From Euprymna scolopes (Eukaryota > Mollusca > Cephalopoda > Sepiida > Sepiolidae), in the NCBI GenBank assembly GCA_024364805.1, contig CM044527.1, forward strand, positions 13,984,434-14,015,745: a DNA stretch of 31,312 bases, in the 5' to 3' direction. Below the pieces are notes generated by a model that ran no database searches, had not been told where the DNA came from, and saw only the letters and a program-made list of their open reading frames with translations. Every line of letters begins with the position of its first letter. Positions within the stretch are counted from its first letter, which is position 1. Below, piece by piece: positions 8,290-18,544 of this stretch. The translations under genes and the position numbers were made by a program.

Positions 8290-9430
8290 TTGAAAATAGC
8301 TCCAGATAACACCTGCATACATCTACTCCGTGTGGTTATGCACAAGATCCGTGGATACTGCTATTTACAAATAATTGTATATAACCCTCAGTGAAGTCAT
8401 ATTATTGCTAATTAGTAGCAAATAACTGGGAGGAATTCCCAATCGCCCTTCTTTTTAAATAATCATTATCGCTGCCATAAAAAAATGATTGCATTTGACC
8501 ATCATAAGTTTAGTTATGATATATATTCTGACTTTTGCAATTACGATCATCATGAAAGTTTTAATAGCAAATTTACAAATATACAAATTAATAAACTAAT
8601 ATTAATGAACTAATAAAATAGGAATAAATATTACAGTGGTCTAGTAAAAATCGATTTTGTTTAAGTGAGAGAGAGAAAAAAACTGCCACTATCAAACAAA
8701 TGACGCACCCATCTTTTCACTTCTCTCTTTCTTCTCTCTTCCCTTTTCTTCTCCTTTTTCCTTTTCCCCCATACCCCATATTCCCTTCTTTTTCTGTTCT
8801 TTCTTACTCCTTCTTCCCTCCCTTACACCATTCACTAGAAGCCCAAGTAATGGTCAACGTATAATTAACAAATAACAAAAAAAGAAGTTAAAGATACACT
8901 TATTCCTGAAGTCTCAGACTGGCAGCGGGTAGCAGACAGGCAACCCGCATACTTGTTTAAGATTACATCTGCATATGCTTTGGCCTTAGAAACTAACTCC
9001 TCAACTCCCTAATCTTGCAAACTCCATTCCCTAACACCAACATGAAAATGAATGAATAAATACACGGGTAAATAAGTAAATAAACAAATAGGAAAACAAA
9101 TAAACTTATAAGTTGGAATCCATTCACCTCTGTTCCCCGCACAGCTGAACTTTGCCCCATGGCCCGTTTACAAGGAAAAAAGCCTTCTTTTGCTGAAAGT
9201 TGATTTCCGTTTTTCATTTCCCTCTTTCGAAAATAAGCATTGTAGCCTTAAGAGGTCTCTAGTTACTAAATACTACAAGACTGAAACATGCTCATGATTG
9301 TGTAGCAACAAATTACTGCTTATGTAAAGACACATTGAAAGTTTAACTTACTCTACTTCCGTATTGAGCACTCTTGTATTAACCTGTTATATTTCAGTGG
9401 TTACCCTATCTTTGAAAAATAGCAACCGCA
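8290..9430. other. Unassigned sequence with pyrimidine-rich tract
   Basis: A C+T-rich tract occupies about 8700-8830 and an A-rich (AAATA)-like stretch about 9045-9110. A 74-codon minus-strand frame at 8993-9217 is hydrophobic and of unknown affinity, probably chance. No gene supported. Confidence 0.5.
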
Positions 9431-9431
9431 A

Positions 9432-9436
<5 letters not shown>

Positions 9437-9485
<49 letters not shown>
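9437..9485. repeat. (TA)n microsatellite
   Basis: Perfect alternating TA of about 48 bases. Confidence 0.95.
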
Positions 9486-9488
<3 letters not shown>

Positions 9489-9489
9489 T

Positions 9490-10650
9490 AAATAGAGAAT
9501 AATAGAGTTCAATGTTTTAGCGGGACAAGGAGGGAAATATAGTTTAAAGCTGTTACAACAGAGATAAGTTAAAAGGCAGTATTTAATAATCTAACGTTAG
9601 TAGATTGCATTGTTATTTGCGTTATAGTCAATTTTTTTATAAGTTATCAGAAATGATTCTTAGCTGTATCGGTACTTAAAAACAGATACCGTTAAATGTC
9701 GGCCAAAAATTGTGTATACATCAATTTTATTTTCTGCCTAAAATGGACAATAATTTCATTCATAGATCTTGTAATATTGAGCCGTCTATGTGCTTTGAGA
9801 ATTTGTCCTCAGCATTGTCTATAATGAAAAAAATATGATCCCAGGTGGTGTGAGTTCGATTTTTTTTAGTATGGATCATTGTATGGAGAAATTATTGTTA
9901 CTAGTATTAAGAATTCTTATTAGAGCAGGTAGCGAAGCGTTTTGTTTGTAATGCTCCTCAAGACAGATGAGAGCTGATTAGTAATAAAAGTTTTAATGGG
10001 AAGAATTTACGCTCCAACATACGTGTGCATTATAAGGTGTACATTAGAATGTATATGTGGATAATAGTTAGAAATGCCCGGTTAAAGTTACCCCTTGTCA
10101 AGTTTGGGGATAAGAGAACTTTTGCGGGTTCCGTTATTAGCTGTTATGGTAAAGTGTCTTGGTCGCGGTGATATTTTAGTTCGGCCCCTGGATCAAAATG
10201 GCGATGTTGTTGAATGCCTTCTCTATACTGTATGACTCACTTCAAGCGGAAATTCCGTCACTGCATGTTCAGCTGGCAATTTCGAGAAGACTGTTAGTCT
10301 TTGGGTGCACTTAATTTTATTTAATCGAGCATGTTTGATTATTATTAATATTTATTATCGCCTGGTTTATATAAGGTGTAAGAGAAAAAAGATGTTAATA
10401 CATTCAGTGTTTATATTGTGCCGTATTATGTGGTTGTTCGAAAGATTGTTCGATGATTTAAAAACATCGTTAGGAATAGCCGTTTTTACTCTATTATTAT
10501 ATGGGATCAAAACCATATAGTTTCATTTTAGAAATCCCAAGAGCGATAGGAGCCGTCTATGACGTCTTAAAGTAACACGGTGTTTAAAGAGCAGATCGGA
10601 AGATGCGCCGCTGTACAACCCATGCTCTCTTGCGATTCAAGTTATTACAA
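9490..10650. other. Unassigned intergenic sequence
   Basis: No domain, terminal repeat or RNA feature identified. A 71-codon plus frame at 10305-10520 is hydrophobic and shows no known motif. Confidence 0.45.
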
Positions 10651-10658
10651 CTGGACCA

Positions 10659-11282
10659 TTGCGCTCATCCTCTAAATGCATGGCTGGATTGACCCGAATA
10701 ACAGAGACTACAGTTATGGTCTTTGGTGTTTCAAATGGGGGCTACATCATGCCACCTAGCGTCTCTGAAGTCGGCTTGAATGTCAGCACCAAAGTGTATC
10801 TAGATGTGATGAAGAATGTGGTGATCCCCTGGTGCAATCAGGTAGCTGCTAGAAGACCCTGGATATGGCAGTAGGACTCGGCGCCACTCCACGTTTAATG
10901 ACGCTCAGGCTTGGCTTCAAAAGTAGTGCCACGACATTTTTTTTACCTTCTTCTCATTGGTCCCACTCTTCCTATGACATCAACTCACTGGACTACATCG
11001 TTTTGTCATACGTGGAAACAAATAACTAACTCGACCTTCCATAATACCTGATCGCCGCTATCTGCAGAGTATTCGTCGTGCTTCCGCCAGTGCTTGCTGA
11101 AAACGCTTGCTCCCAAGTCCGGACTTGTATCCTGGCGGTGATTGAAGCTGAAAGCGGTTACATTAAATAGGTTATCTATACAACATAATCAAGACACCTA
11201 AATGAATTCCTTTCAATAAAATTTTAAAAAGTAAGCTGAAGTGTTGTTTTCTTCAGTGCGACAATTTTTTCCTTCCACTCTG
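10659..11282 (+). mobile_element. Decayed mariner transposase, 3' part, with right terminal end
   Basis: The frame at 10659-10873 contains the typical mariner run TVMVFGVSNGGYIMPP and VVIPWCNQ, then WIWQ, a stop, and DSAPLH, where D is the second catalytic Asp (10875-10877). After a frame change the sequence continues with SYDINSLDYIVLSYVE, whose LDY Asp (10991-10993) is the third catalytic position, about 38 codons downstream against 34 in intact mariners. The frame then runs to ILAVIEAESGYIK and a stop at about 11168. The right end CACTCTG (to 11282), followed by TA, looks like the terminal inverted repeat. No matching left end was found, so the element is 5'-truncated. Confidence 0.85.
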
Positions 11283-11569
11283 TAGCATAAATAAGCGTTC
11301 GTTTTATTAATACCATTCGCCTATGTGTTGCTCTCAAACAGTTTACGTTAAAAATAAGAGGATGTATATTTTGTTATATCTTAAAAATGCTTAGTCTCCC
11401 ATGTATCAAATCGGCGTAAATATTTGACGAATATAAAATATATTTATTGAAAAAGGGAAACTTTTTCTGTAATAATAATGATCTTTTCTCTGATTATCTT
11501 TAGAAAATTGTTCTATTAAAATAGATACATACTCTGAATGAAATGAATTATGATATTAATTGCATTCCA

Positions 11570-11599
11570 CGACCGGGCAATGCCGTGTGCTCTTCTAGT
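11570..11599 (+). mobile_element. Helitron-like 3' end
   Basis: CCGG-GCAATG-CCG hairpin (11573 onwards), then CTAG at 11595-11598 followed by T. A short GC hairpin before a CTRR terminus and a T target base is the known Helitron 3' signature. The stem is partly decayed. The left end of the element is not identified. Confidence 0.5.
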
Positions 11600-12290
11600 A
11601 CTTGATATTATTACATATTGATGTTTCTTCGATTTATTATTGAATAAACCCCCTTGCACATCCCAAATTATGTAAGCTGATGTTGGCGTTTAGCTGCTGT
11701 GAAAGGTTTTGCTAAGGTTCTGCAACTAATGTCAATTTTAATCCCATGTTTTATTCAGCATCAGATTTTAAACTGATATTTTATCCCGATCAAGTGAAAC
11801 TAAAATATACTAAACTCCCGAGACGTTTGAGTCTGACGAAGACAATCGGGAAACACACACGCATTTTGAAAACAGCTTTCGATCTTAAATCACCAGTCTA
11901 CGCCATTTTTAAAATGTCTATTACTACATTAGTTATTGTTGGCTTTGTTCATGTGCAGTTCTATGAGGTCTATTATTCCATGACTTTGTTTCCCGCCTTT
12001 CAGGTTGATTAAGTTTATAGTTTGTTGCATGAGGTGCCCTGGCTGCGGAATTCCGACATGGCTAGCCATGCATTTTTGTAATAAGTCAGAAGGCCATTCC
12101 TTTATAGGCACAAACTTGACTCTCACCTCTGTTCGACCTTGTGTCACATCTACCCACTCTGGGAAAGAAGTAAGGGATAGCTGTTTCAATAACAAATATT
12201 AATGCAAATTTTTTAATAGACTAGATAAATATATATTACACTATTACATCACGCAATCACAATTTACGATCAACAAAAACGTTTATTGAT
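11600..12290. other. Unassigned region with overlapping open frames
   Basis: Open frames exist on both strands (11746-12012 plus; 11929-12195 minus). The minus frame of 88 codons has a protein-like composition (FPEWVDVTQGRTEVRVKF, then KEWPSDLLQK) but matches nothing I recognise. A small hairpin with arms CCCGA/TCGGG lies at about 11818-11848. No splice-site or promoter support, so I do not call a gene. Confidence 0.35.
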
Positions 12291-12367
12291 TTTGTACAGC
12301 TTCTCTTGGATAACTTGCAAAATATGGACGAGCTGAGCGCTCATCAGAATTTACGTCTAAAAGACCC

Positions 12368-12407
12368 TTATAAAGCATGTCTGGTATTATCCAGACATGC
12401 TTTATAA
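12368..12407. repeat. Perfect 17-bp hairpin
   Basis: TTATAAAGCATGTCTGG (12368-12384) and its exact reverse complement (12391-12407) flank a 6-base loop TATTAT. The symmetry is complete over the arms and stops sharply at both ends. The stem is too short for a typical animal pre-microRNA of about 22 paired bases or more. Confidence 0.85.
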
Positions 12408-12419
12408 TTGTTATTGACG

Positions 12420-13430
12420 GGAAAGAGACCGAATAACATTGGCAATGTGTTGTATTTCTTGAATAGTATTTTGAATCATCAGAAGTCAGCGGTTTATAAA
12501 CACAGTGTAGAGGCTTGACTTAAATAACTGTCATTTCTAAATGTTACCTTATACTAGTTTAAACACGGGACCCACACGTTGTATGCAGTCTATGTCGCAG
12601 AAAGGGGCCAATACAAAGAATAGGACAAGTCGTAACGACTTCTTTTTTGTAACAATAGCATAGCAATAGTCATTCTCAGGCCACTCCTGACTTCTCGTTG
12701 TGATGTGACGTCAGCAACACGTTATCGTGATCATCCTTTTTATTGTCTTTCCTTTTTCTCTATCAGTGACGACATATTGCTTACGCCCTCACTCTGTTAT
12801 AGCAAGCTCATAATTTGATTTGGCTCAAATGTTTGTATTTCATGAAACAATACGGATTTTTATAAGTTTCGACATAAGTCATACGTTCAGTGTTTTAATT
12901 TTAAGCGAGAAATCAGCACCCTAAGATTAACAATAGAAAATCTTTTGGAAAAGCCAGAGAATTATTAGATTTTATATGAATAGACCGGCAATTCCCCTTC
13001 CCTATACGTCGTAATCATTAAATGGGTGAATTCGACATGGTAGTGTCTGAGATGGCTTGCTAGCAGGGCACTAATGAAACATGTTGATCCGTCGTCCTCT
13101 GGTTTCATCTGTTACTGCATTCTTAAACTAATGGTGTCTCAGACGCGGAGCGGCAAATTAATCGAATAATCGTAACAAGGTAACCTGTGCCTTCTTCATT
13201 TATTTCTGCACGTTCAAACCCTCCATGATTTTAAAGAGAGGTGGGGTTTTTTTTTGTTTTTCTTTACAATTAAAGATTAAAATTTCAACGATAAAACGGA
13301 GATAATCCCGTAAAACTTTGGTAAAGATACATATACGAAACTACGGCGAAAATAAAAAAAAAACATCTCCAATAATACGAAACCATCCACGGAGGTAGTA
13401 ACTTCTCTCTTTTCTTTTCCAATTTGAAGA
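12420..13430. other. Unassigned intergenic sequence
   Basis: No supported feature. Open frames here are short and lack family resemblance. Confidence 0.5.
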
Positions 13431-13433
13431 TCA

Positions 13434-13535
13434 GCATGCCTGACGAAAGTCGAAGGATACACCGACTAAAACGTTACACAAATAACACCCAAGATAAGAT
13501 CAATACTCCGACTAAAACAATGGATAGAAGTTACT
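13434..13535 (+). repeat. Diverged SINE or retroelement tail with CTGACGA motif
   Basis: CTGACGA at 13440 is followed by AGTCG...CGACT (a perfect 5-bp stem), then AAAACGTTACACAAATAA. The layout CTGACGA-A-stem-stem-(G/A)AAACGTT matches the tail of the SINE at 6745-7075, but with a different stem sequence, so pairing rather than sequence is kept. It is too diverged to assign to the same family with certainty. Confidence 0.45.
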
Positions 13536-13539
13536 AATT

Positions 13540-14055
13540 TAGACAAGATGATCCTGGGACACAATCTGTTTAGGCTCTGGACAGAAGCCCAAATAAGTTA
13601 ACAAACAAATAAAAACCAGCAAGTGACTTATTATTTCCCATGCATTGCAACTGACTGAGCGCCAACTTTTCCCCGAATAAATAACCGGAAATTCCGTAAA
13701 GATTATGCAATCACTATATGCACTCATCCATACTCCAGTGTACCGACCAGAAACTGTCTGTCCCCGTCACTTTCATCCCCGATCAAACCCAGCCAGACGG
13801 CGTGTCTATTTTGGCGGGATTTCTATTCAGTTGATCGTTAGTTATTTTGAATCGGACATTAATCACGATACACCTTCTGTTACTTAAACCGCAGTCTCAT
13901 AATAAAAATCGATAAAGCCATCATAGACAAATCGATAAATGCAATGTTCATATTTTACTTGGTTGCATCATCAATACCATCGAAGCGATTGCTTTTCTAT
14001 GATATAAAACCGACCTATATTATTTTATTACTGGGACCCTTTGAGATGAGGAATT
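13540..14055. other. Unassigned sequence
   Basis: Nothing supported beyond short chance frames on both strands. Confidence 0.45.
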
Positions 14056-14059
14056 TCTC

Positions 14060-14215
14060 TAGTTTATTGATTTATTTCAGAACTTATCCCCATCTTCATA
14101 GTTGTTGCTTCGTTACATTTCAGCCAACGATTCCTCTGGCCTTCGTCAGGTGGTTAAGGAATGATGCGTATCTTAAATGTCTCCTTAGTAATTACTGCCT
14201 TCCGTAGTTGGTGTC
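14060..14215 (-). mobile_element. SINE body/tail fragment, minus strand
   Basis: On the minus strand it reads AGGCGACACCAACTACGGAA, GGCAGTAATTACT, ACCACCTGACGAAGGCCAGA, then GGCTGAAATGTAACG and an A-rich tail. This matches the body and tail of the SINE at 6745-7075. The tRNA head is missing. It faces the plus-strand copy that starts about 20 bases to its right. Confidence 0.8.
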
Positions 14216-14229
14216 GCCTAACCAGGTTA

Positions 14230-14440
14230 GTTTGTTAGTGATTAGTTGGCCAAAGAACGTAGTGCGACGAGAACAACTATGGAAGGCAGTAATTAATGAG
14301 GATACATTTAAGTGACTCAACTTTTTTATCCCGTCGCGGTTAACCACCTGAAAAAGGTCATAAGAACAGTTAGCGAAACCATCGTGAAATAACAACTTTA
14401 AATATGAGGATAACTGTCCGCAAATAAACAAAGCTATATA
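14230..14440 (+). mobile_element. SINE body/tail fragment, plus strand
   Basis: It reads TTGGCCAAAGAACGTAGTGC, GGAAGGCAGTAATTAATGAG, CCCGTCGCGGTTAACCACCT, then a mutated CTGAAAA core and GCGAAACCATCGTGAAAT, with an A-rich tail ending AACTGTCCGCAAATAAACAA. The tRNA head is missing. A (TA)n tract and a Helitron-like element begin exactly at its 3' end. Confidence 0.8.
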
Positions 14441-14457
14441 TATATATATATATATAT
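14435..14457. repeat. (TA)n microsatellite
   Basis: Perfect TA run at the junction between the SINE tail and the following Helitron-like element. Confidence 0.9.
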
Positions 14458-15123
14458 AAAAGGCAAAATGTGCCTGTGTGGGTCTATGTCTCGCAAAATA
14501 TTTCGACAGAGTCGACGGATCCTGACAATATCGATACCATTTTGAAGCTCGACATCTCGGACGACAAATGTCGTAAGAATTGGCCAAAAACATTAATTCT
14601 TTCGCCATAAACTGGCAAGTTTTGTACAAAGAGGGGTCGCTGTTTTTGCGAACTATTTTTGCAAGTCATCGTATCGGCTGGATTGACTTCACTTAATTTC
14701 AAATTTCCGAACTTCCGGTCGCGTCAGGGAGTATCGGTATGCCATCAAATTTTCTTTGGCGTGCTTTTCCGCTTTCGCGTCGCGGGGTCGAACCTGCCTG
14801 CCTGGCTACCACCACTTTCTTTTAACACCTCTCTCCACCCTAGCTGCCTACTGTTGTTTTGATTCCCTCCCTGCTACCACCAGTTTTTTAACACCTCTCT
14901 CCACCCGCTGTCTCTTGCTACACCACCTAGACACACCTGGGCAATGCCGGGTACCCCCCCCGCAAACTACCATTTTATTTTTACCCCTCTCTCCACCCGG
15001 TCTGCTTACTGTTGTTTTTATTCCCAACCACTTTTTTTTCCACCTTTTCCACCCGGACTTCCTAATGTTATTATAAACCCCTACACCTCCCCACACTCGG
15101 GCAATGCCGGGTACACCCGCTAG
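14440..15123 (+). mobile_element. Probable non-autonomous Helitron
   Basis: The 3' end has a hairpin ACTCGG-GCAATG-CCGGGT (15095-15112) followed seven bases later by CTAG at 15120-15123 and T. The 5' border is placed tentatively at the TA tract after the SINE tail; no TC start is certain. There is no Rep/helicase coding. The interior holds about four imperfect 60-bp C+T-rich units (14811, 14875, 14968 and 15028), each with a CCACCnnTTTTT start and CTCTCTCCACCC. A second copy of the terminal hairpin at 14935-14952 lacks a CTRR end, so the element's tail seems internally duplicated. Confidence 0.55.
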
Positions 15124-15568
15124 TATGAAATAAGACCGACTTATCTTTTACTTCTAATCATAAAATATTATATTATGCATCAATGATCGGCGGTGATATT
15201 TATAAAGCTATTGTAAATCAACATTATTATCTCTAATAGATATTGGAATATTCTGATCGCTGAGACCACTGTCTTGAGTTCTGAAATATGAATGATATAG
15301 AAATTAAATTGGGCATTCACTTGAAGCGTCTATTTGCCAAATAATTCCCATTTCATAATCAAACATTATAAACCGACACAATAATGCGAAAAATGTTTTT
15401 TCTATACTGTTTGTGTAAGGAATCCTATTACTATATATAAGGTTCAATATATAACGGATAGGAAAGTACCTCTATAACAGTAAATACGTAAACTGCAGGA
15501 TTTCAAATAACATATTCAAGCGTATCTTACAAGTAGGCAACATTGGGCAACGCCGGGCGACCTGCTAA
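15124..15568 (+). mobile_element. Second Helitron-like 3' end with upstream AT-rich body
   Basis: TTGG-GCAACG-CCGGG (about 15543-15557) is followed by CTAA at 15565-15568 and T, again the Helitron 3' layout. The 440 bases between the two termini are AT-rich and non-coding and could be this element's body, but the left end is not defined. Confidence 0.4.
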
Positions 15569-15617
15569 TATCAGATAAAATATAGTCTAAAATTTAAATG
15601 TTGCATGGCAATAGTAA

Positions 15618-16012
15618 ACACATTTATTATTATTNNNNNNNNNNNNNNNNNNNNNNNNNNNNNNNNNNNNNNNNNNNNNNNNNNNNNNNNNNNNNNNNNN
15701 NNNNNNNNNNNNNNNNNNNNNNNNNNNNNNNNNNNNNNNNNNNNNNNNNNNNNNNNNNNNNNNNNNNNNNNNNNNNNNNNNNNNNNNNNNNNNNNNNNNN
15801 NNNNNNNNNNNNNNNNNNNNNNNNNNNNNNNNNNNNNNNNNNNNNNNNNNNNNNNNNNNNNNNNNNNNNNNNNNNNNNNNNNNNNNNNNNNNNNNNNNNN
15901 NNNNNNNNNNNNNNNNNNNNNNNNNNNNNNNNNNNNNNNNNNNNNNNNNNNNNNNNNNNNNGTAGTAGTAGTAGTAGTAGTAGTAGTAATAGCAGAAGTA
16001 GTAGTAGTATTG
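15618..16012. repeat. Trinucleotide microsatellite containing an assembly gap
   Basis: TTATTATTATT runs into 327 N (15635-15961), then GTAGTAGTAG to about 16010. The gap is therefore bounded by TTA and GTA repeats and its true length and content are unknown. Open frames through it are artefacts of N and period-3 sequence. Confidence 0.95.
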
Positions 16013-16287
16013 TCTCACAAGGAGCTTTCACACAGGTACTAAAAGATCTATCCTCGAAAACAATCTGTAGTTTTCCCTGTAAGCTGTGTGACAACAAGCC
16101 TCCCCAGATTGCCAGTACTCTCCACATCTTTCGATAAAATTTCCAAACAAATTTGCGTTATCGCAACAGCCGCTTACCAATTATTTCTCGCTAGCATCGG
16201 GCATTGGTCTCCGCTTTAAATTTGAGTGGCAATAATCCTCTCCAATGCCAGTTCTCTTGGCAGTTGTCTAGCGGAGGTCTGGTCAGT

Positions 16288-16288
<1 letters not shown>

Positions 16289-16332
<44 letters not shown>

Positions 16333-16350
16333 CTATCCTCTATCTATATC
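16289..16350. repeat. (CT)n / (TATC)n microsatellite at LINE 3' end
   Basis: CT repeats to about 16325 pass into TATCTCTATC-type repeats. On the minus strand this is a GATA/GA tail directly after the LINE's last recognisable sequence, and probably marks its 3' terminus. Confidence 0.9.
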
Positions 16351-18540
16351 TATCTCTCTTCGGTCCGTCCCTCTTTCACCTTTCTCGGCTATTTGGCATA
16401 ACACTTTGGTGGGGTCATAGTGCAAGGAATGTGGGTGGGGAAGGGGATAGAGCACTTGTAGATATGCTGCCTCAATGTTCTTGGCTCCTGGTTTTTGATT
16501 AATGTTTTGCCTTTTCAGCAGTTTGTCTGACCCGCACATTTCGCTCATCTGTATTAGTCTCCGCTTTCAAAGGTGTTCCTTAATAATTCAGCTGCTTTCC
16601 TTGTTGTTATTCGTTGTATATTTCCAGCTATTTCTTTGATTTCAATTTCTTTTTATCAAAGGTTTTCGGAATTGTTCCTAGTGCTCCAACAATTATAGGT
16701 ATTACCTTGATTTTCTTCATCATCCATATCTCTTCTGCTCTCTGGCTAGCTCTGTGTATTTGCTCCGTTTCTCCTTTTCTTTTGATATTCACCCTGTGGT
16801 CAGCTGGAACAGCAAAGTGTACGATTGGACAATATTGTTACTTGTTAATTATTACTAGGACTGTGACAACAGCATATTCTTTTCAATTTTTTTTTGCCTC
16901 TTAAGTATCTATCCGTTAATATCTTATATGTTTTTTATATAGACTGATGTGGTTCTCGGTTAATTGACTGTCTTTCTGTGTCGGATATATACTTGAGAGT
17001 CAAAAGAATGAAAAGAATATTCTGTTTTCAAAGCCCTAATTATTACGACATCCTGTCTTTCTTGCTTGGATATATTTATCTGTTTATGTTCATGTTCCAT
17101 AGGTTTTTGTGATTTTCGTTTTCAAGTAGTGTTTCCGACTTATGTTTGTGCCATTTGTCTGTATATTTGACATGCAGTTGCTTGCACAATTCCTAGTGTA
17201 TTGCTCGTCCCGCTTGGTCGTGTCTGTTCTTGTGTTGCTTTTGGCTAAGTTTCAGGCATTCACTTACTATATGGTTTATCGTTTCGTCTCTTTGTCCACA
17301 GAGTCTGTATTTGCTGTTTCTAGTGTTTTGTCGGTATTTACTTTGATGTGGTTAGTTCTTATCAAGTTATCTGGTGCTGCAGTTATTAGGGATTCAGTTT
17401 CCCGGTGTACTTGCCATATTTGCATCCATGCACAAGTGTTTTCGCTATTCTAATCTTTTGTCATCTTTATTCATTACCCATGTAGTTGTTTCTCTTCCCA
17501 TTTTTCTATTCTCGTCTTATCCTTTGTCGCTCTGTTTTTTTGGGGTTTTTTTTTTTTAAATTTTTTTTTCAGTGTCCTTCGCTGCCATACTTATCCTTTC
17601 GGTGTTTTGCATTATGTATTTTCATAGCTATTTTGTGTGTCATTCACAGTCTTCTATATGAAACATCCTTCCTCTGCCGTCTTTACTTTTCACGTAAAGT
17701 CGATCAAACTCGTCCTTGGAATGTTAGGCATTGCACAAGGTCATGAGTTTCCTAGTCTTCTGATCGAGCTGTATCAATTCTTTAGTCCATCTAATGAACA
17801 GTCCAGAGTATCTTTCGAGTGATACTGCCCATGCACTTATACCTTTTATTAAATCTCTGTTATATAATTAAGTTTCCAGGAGTTTTCTTCCTCTCTTGAG
17901 GTATTTCTTTCCAATTCTTTTTTTATCATTTCTGTTGCTTTGATGACGTCTATTTCTAGAACTTCCAAGTATTTGGGAGCGTCGTGTTCACCTAGTGCTC
18001 TCATCTCCGTTTGCTTGGAGAGTTCCATGCCTTTTGTCCTCTCCATTTTTCCCCTTTCTTATAACTCGTAGTGCGCACTTTTCCATACAAAATTCCATTT
18101 GGATATCCTGGTTGAAGATCCTTGTAGTAGTTATTAGTGTTTCTAGTTCCTTTTCAGTCCTTGCAAAAAGTTTCAGGTCGTCCATGTACATCCGGTGGTT
18201 CAATCTTTCCTCTGTATTAGAGAACTTGTATCCGGTTTGGCACTTTCTCAGTATGTCGTTCAGGGGCATCATGGCTTTTATGAACAGTAATTGTGATAGT
18301 GATTTTCGTTGGAAGATGCCTCGTTGTATGGTGATTTCTGTTATGGGGTCTCCATATACTATTAGTTCCAGTCTCCATGTTGTCATTGCCTTTTCAGTCA
18401 CGGTGATGATCCATGATGATTTTAAGCATTCTATTATCTATGCTTGAGGGATCCTATCGTATGTTTTTTTTTGTAGTCGATCCATGCCATGACTAGATTC
18501 TTACAACTCCTTTATAACTCCTTCAGAATCTTTTGATCTA
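16330..18540 (-). mobile_element. R2-type LINE, 5'-truncated, decayed
   Basis: Minus-strand order. Motif A (MAWIDYKK at about 18490) is broken within an A-run. Motif B is QRGIFQRKSLSQLLF, with GD changed to RK. Motif C is an intact YMDD (codons at about 18177-18188). Next come EKCALRVIRKGKNG, RYSG-x-WTKELIQLDQKTRKLM (17800-17740) and RETES...IRTNHIK. A zinc-finger-like YRLCGQRDETINHIVSEC lies at about 17270-17330, its first Cys changed to Tyr. The endonuclease core is IVHFAVPADHRVNIKRK plus KVIPIIVGALGTIPKTF (16830-16660). Many frame changes and stops separate the blocks. Everything before motif A is missing, as in the copy at 5023. The element ends at the GA/GATA microsatellite near 16330. 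Relatives are usually labelled R2-like reverse transcriptases. Confidence 0.9.
17988..18401 (-). pseudogene. Reverse transcriptase core of the R2-type LINE
   Basis: A 137-codon open stretch holds RT motifs B to C and the start of the thumb: ITEITIQRGIFQRKSLSQLL, MMPLNDILRKC, HRMYMDDLKLFARTEKELE, and IQMEFCMEKCALRVIRKGK. The YMDD site is intact, but the changed GD in motif B and the broken frames on both sides make the enzyme non-functional. It continues in a second frame at 17849-18046 with MRALGEHDAPKYLEVLEID. Confidence 0.85.
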
Positions 18541-18544
18541 TTAT

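Noticed and set aside
11818-11860. CTGACGA...GAAAC at 11835 as a hammerhead
   Set aside because: The bases between do not pair as helix II; the visible hairpin (CCCGA/TCGGG) conflicts with the ribozyme fold.
12300-12360. Minus-strand CTGATGAGCGC near 12349 as another hammerhead
   Set aside because: No GAAA follows at a sensible distance (GTCC instead) and no helix III or I can be drawn.
13168-13190. GTAACAAGGTAACC, like the 3' end of small-subunit rRNA
   Set aside because: Only a 14-base match with no flanking rRNA sequence on either side; taken as chance.
14775-14800. B-box-like GGGGTCGAACCTG as a further tRNA-derived head
   Set aside because: No A box at the expected distance upstream and no tRNA-like fold.
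15587-16137. Four long frames across the N run
   Set aside because: They consist of N translated as X plus trinucleotide repeats; no information content.
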